Of a stretch of DNA of 6,335 nt, positions 6,270 to 6,335 are shown piece by piece. The DNA is from Chloroflexota bacterium. GTDB taxonomy: Bacteria; Chloroflexota; Anaerolineae; Anaerolineales; Anaerolineaceae. The DNA is taken from the NCBI GenBank assembly GCA_019136175.1, contig JAGVUS010000351.1, forward strand, positions 1 through 6,335, in the 5' to 3' direction. Below the pieces are notes generated by a model that did no database searches, had not been told where the DNA came from, and was given only the letters and a program-made list of their open reading frames with translations. Each line of letters opens with the position of its first letter. Within the stretch, counting starts at the first letter, position 1. A program made the translations under genes and the position numbers.

Positions 6270-6335
6270 TAGAACACTCCTCTTGTACTTGTGAGAATCA
6301 AAAAATCGACTGGTTCTGATGGATGCGATACAAAC
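6270..6335 (-). promoter_or_regulatory. Leader region of the liv operon with strong ribosome binding site
   Basis: The 66 bases upstream of the binding-protein start hold AGAGGAG (6283-6277) and, further up, a T-rich stretch on the minus strand (six T at about 6305-6300). I see no convincing -35/-10 pair, so the promoter probably lies beyond the right edge of the window. Confidence 0.4.

Overview
The window is a compact bacterial segment of about 55% GC in which all seven genes lie on the minus strand. It reads from right to left: a five-gene branched-chain amino acid type ABC transporter operon, then a rubrerythrin gene, then a polytopic membrane protein of the DUF4013 type. The style of the lipoprotein signal (LAAC followed by a glycine run), the DUF4013 protein, the short rubrerythrin and the strong AGGAGG-type ribosome sites would fit a Chloroflexota bacterium, perhaps Anaerolineae. 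This assignment is inferred from protein style only, with no marker gene present.

Region 6335 to 1630 holds the transporter in the order substrate-binding lipoprotein (livJ/K type), permeases livH and livM, ATPases livG and livF. After the binding-protein gene comes a 72-base gap with a 9-bp GC-rich hairpin that probably lowers read-through into the permease genes. From livH onward the genes are packed end to end: a 2-base gap for livH/livM, a 20-base overlap for livM/livG and an ATGA overlap for livG/livF. A clear intrinsic terminator (9-bp stem plus T tract) closes the operon at about 1563-1603. The lipoprotein would capture the ligand outside the membrane and deliver it to the LivH-LivM channel, driven by LivG and LivF. 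The ligand is not fixed by the sequence. Leucine, isoleucine and valine are the default, but the family also covers amides, urea, aromatic acids and other ligands.

Region 1428-1560 is the control region of the rubrerythrin gene. It contains a perfect 9-N9-9 inverted repeat overlapping a TTGACA hexamer, which looks like an operator, although no convincing -10 element sits at standard spacing. Rubrerythrin (930-1427) is a non-haem diiron peroxidase with a C-terminal rubredoxin domain, expected in an anaerobe or microaerophile. The DUF4013 gene (6-824) follows 105 bases downstream with no convincing terminator between, so the two may share a transcript.

I found no mobile element, CRISPR array, RNA gene or clearly new system. 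The points most worth checking are the rubrerythrin operator, the asymmetric ATP sites predicted for LivG/LivF, and the hairpin inside the liv operon.
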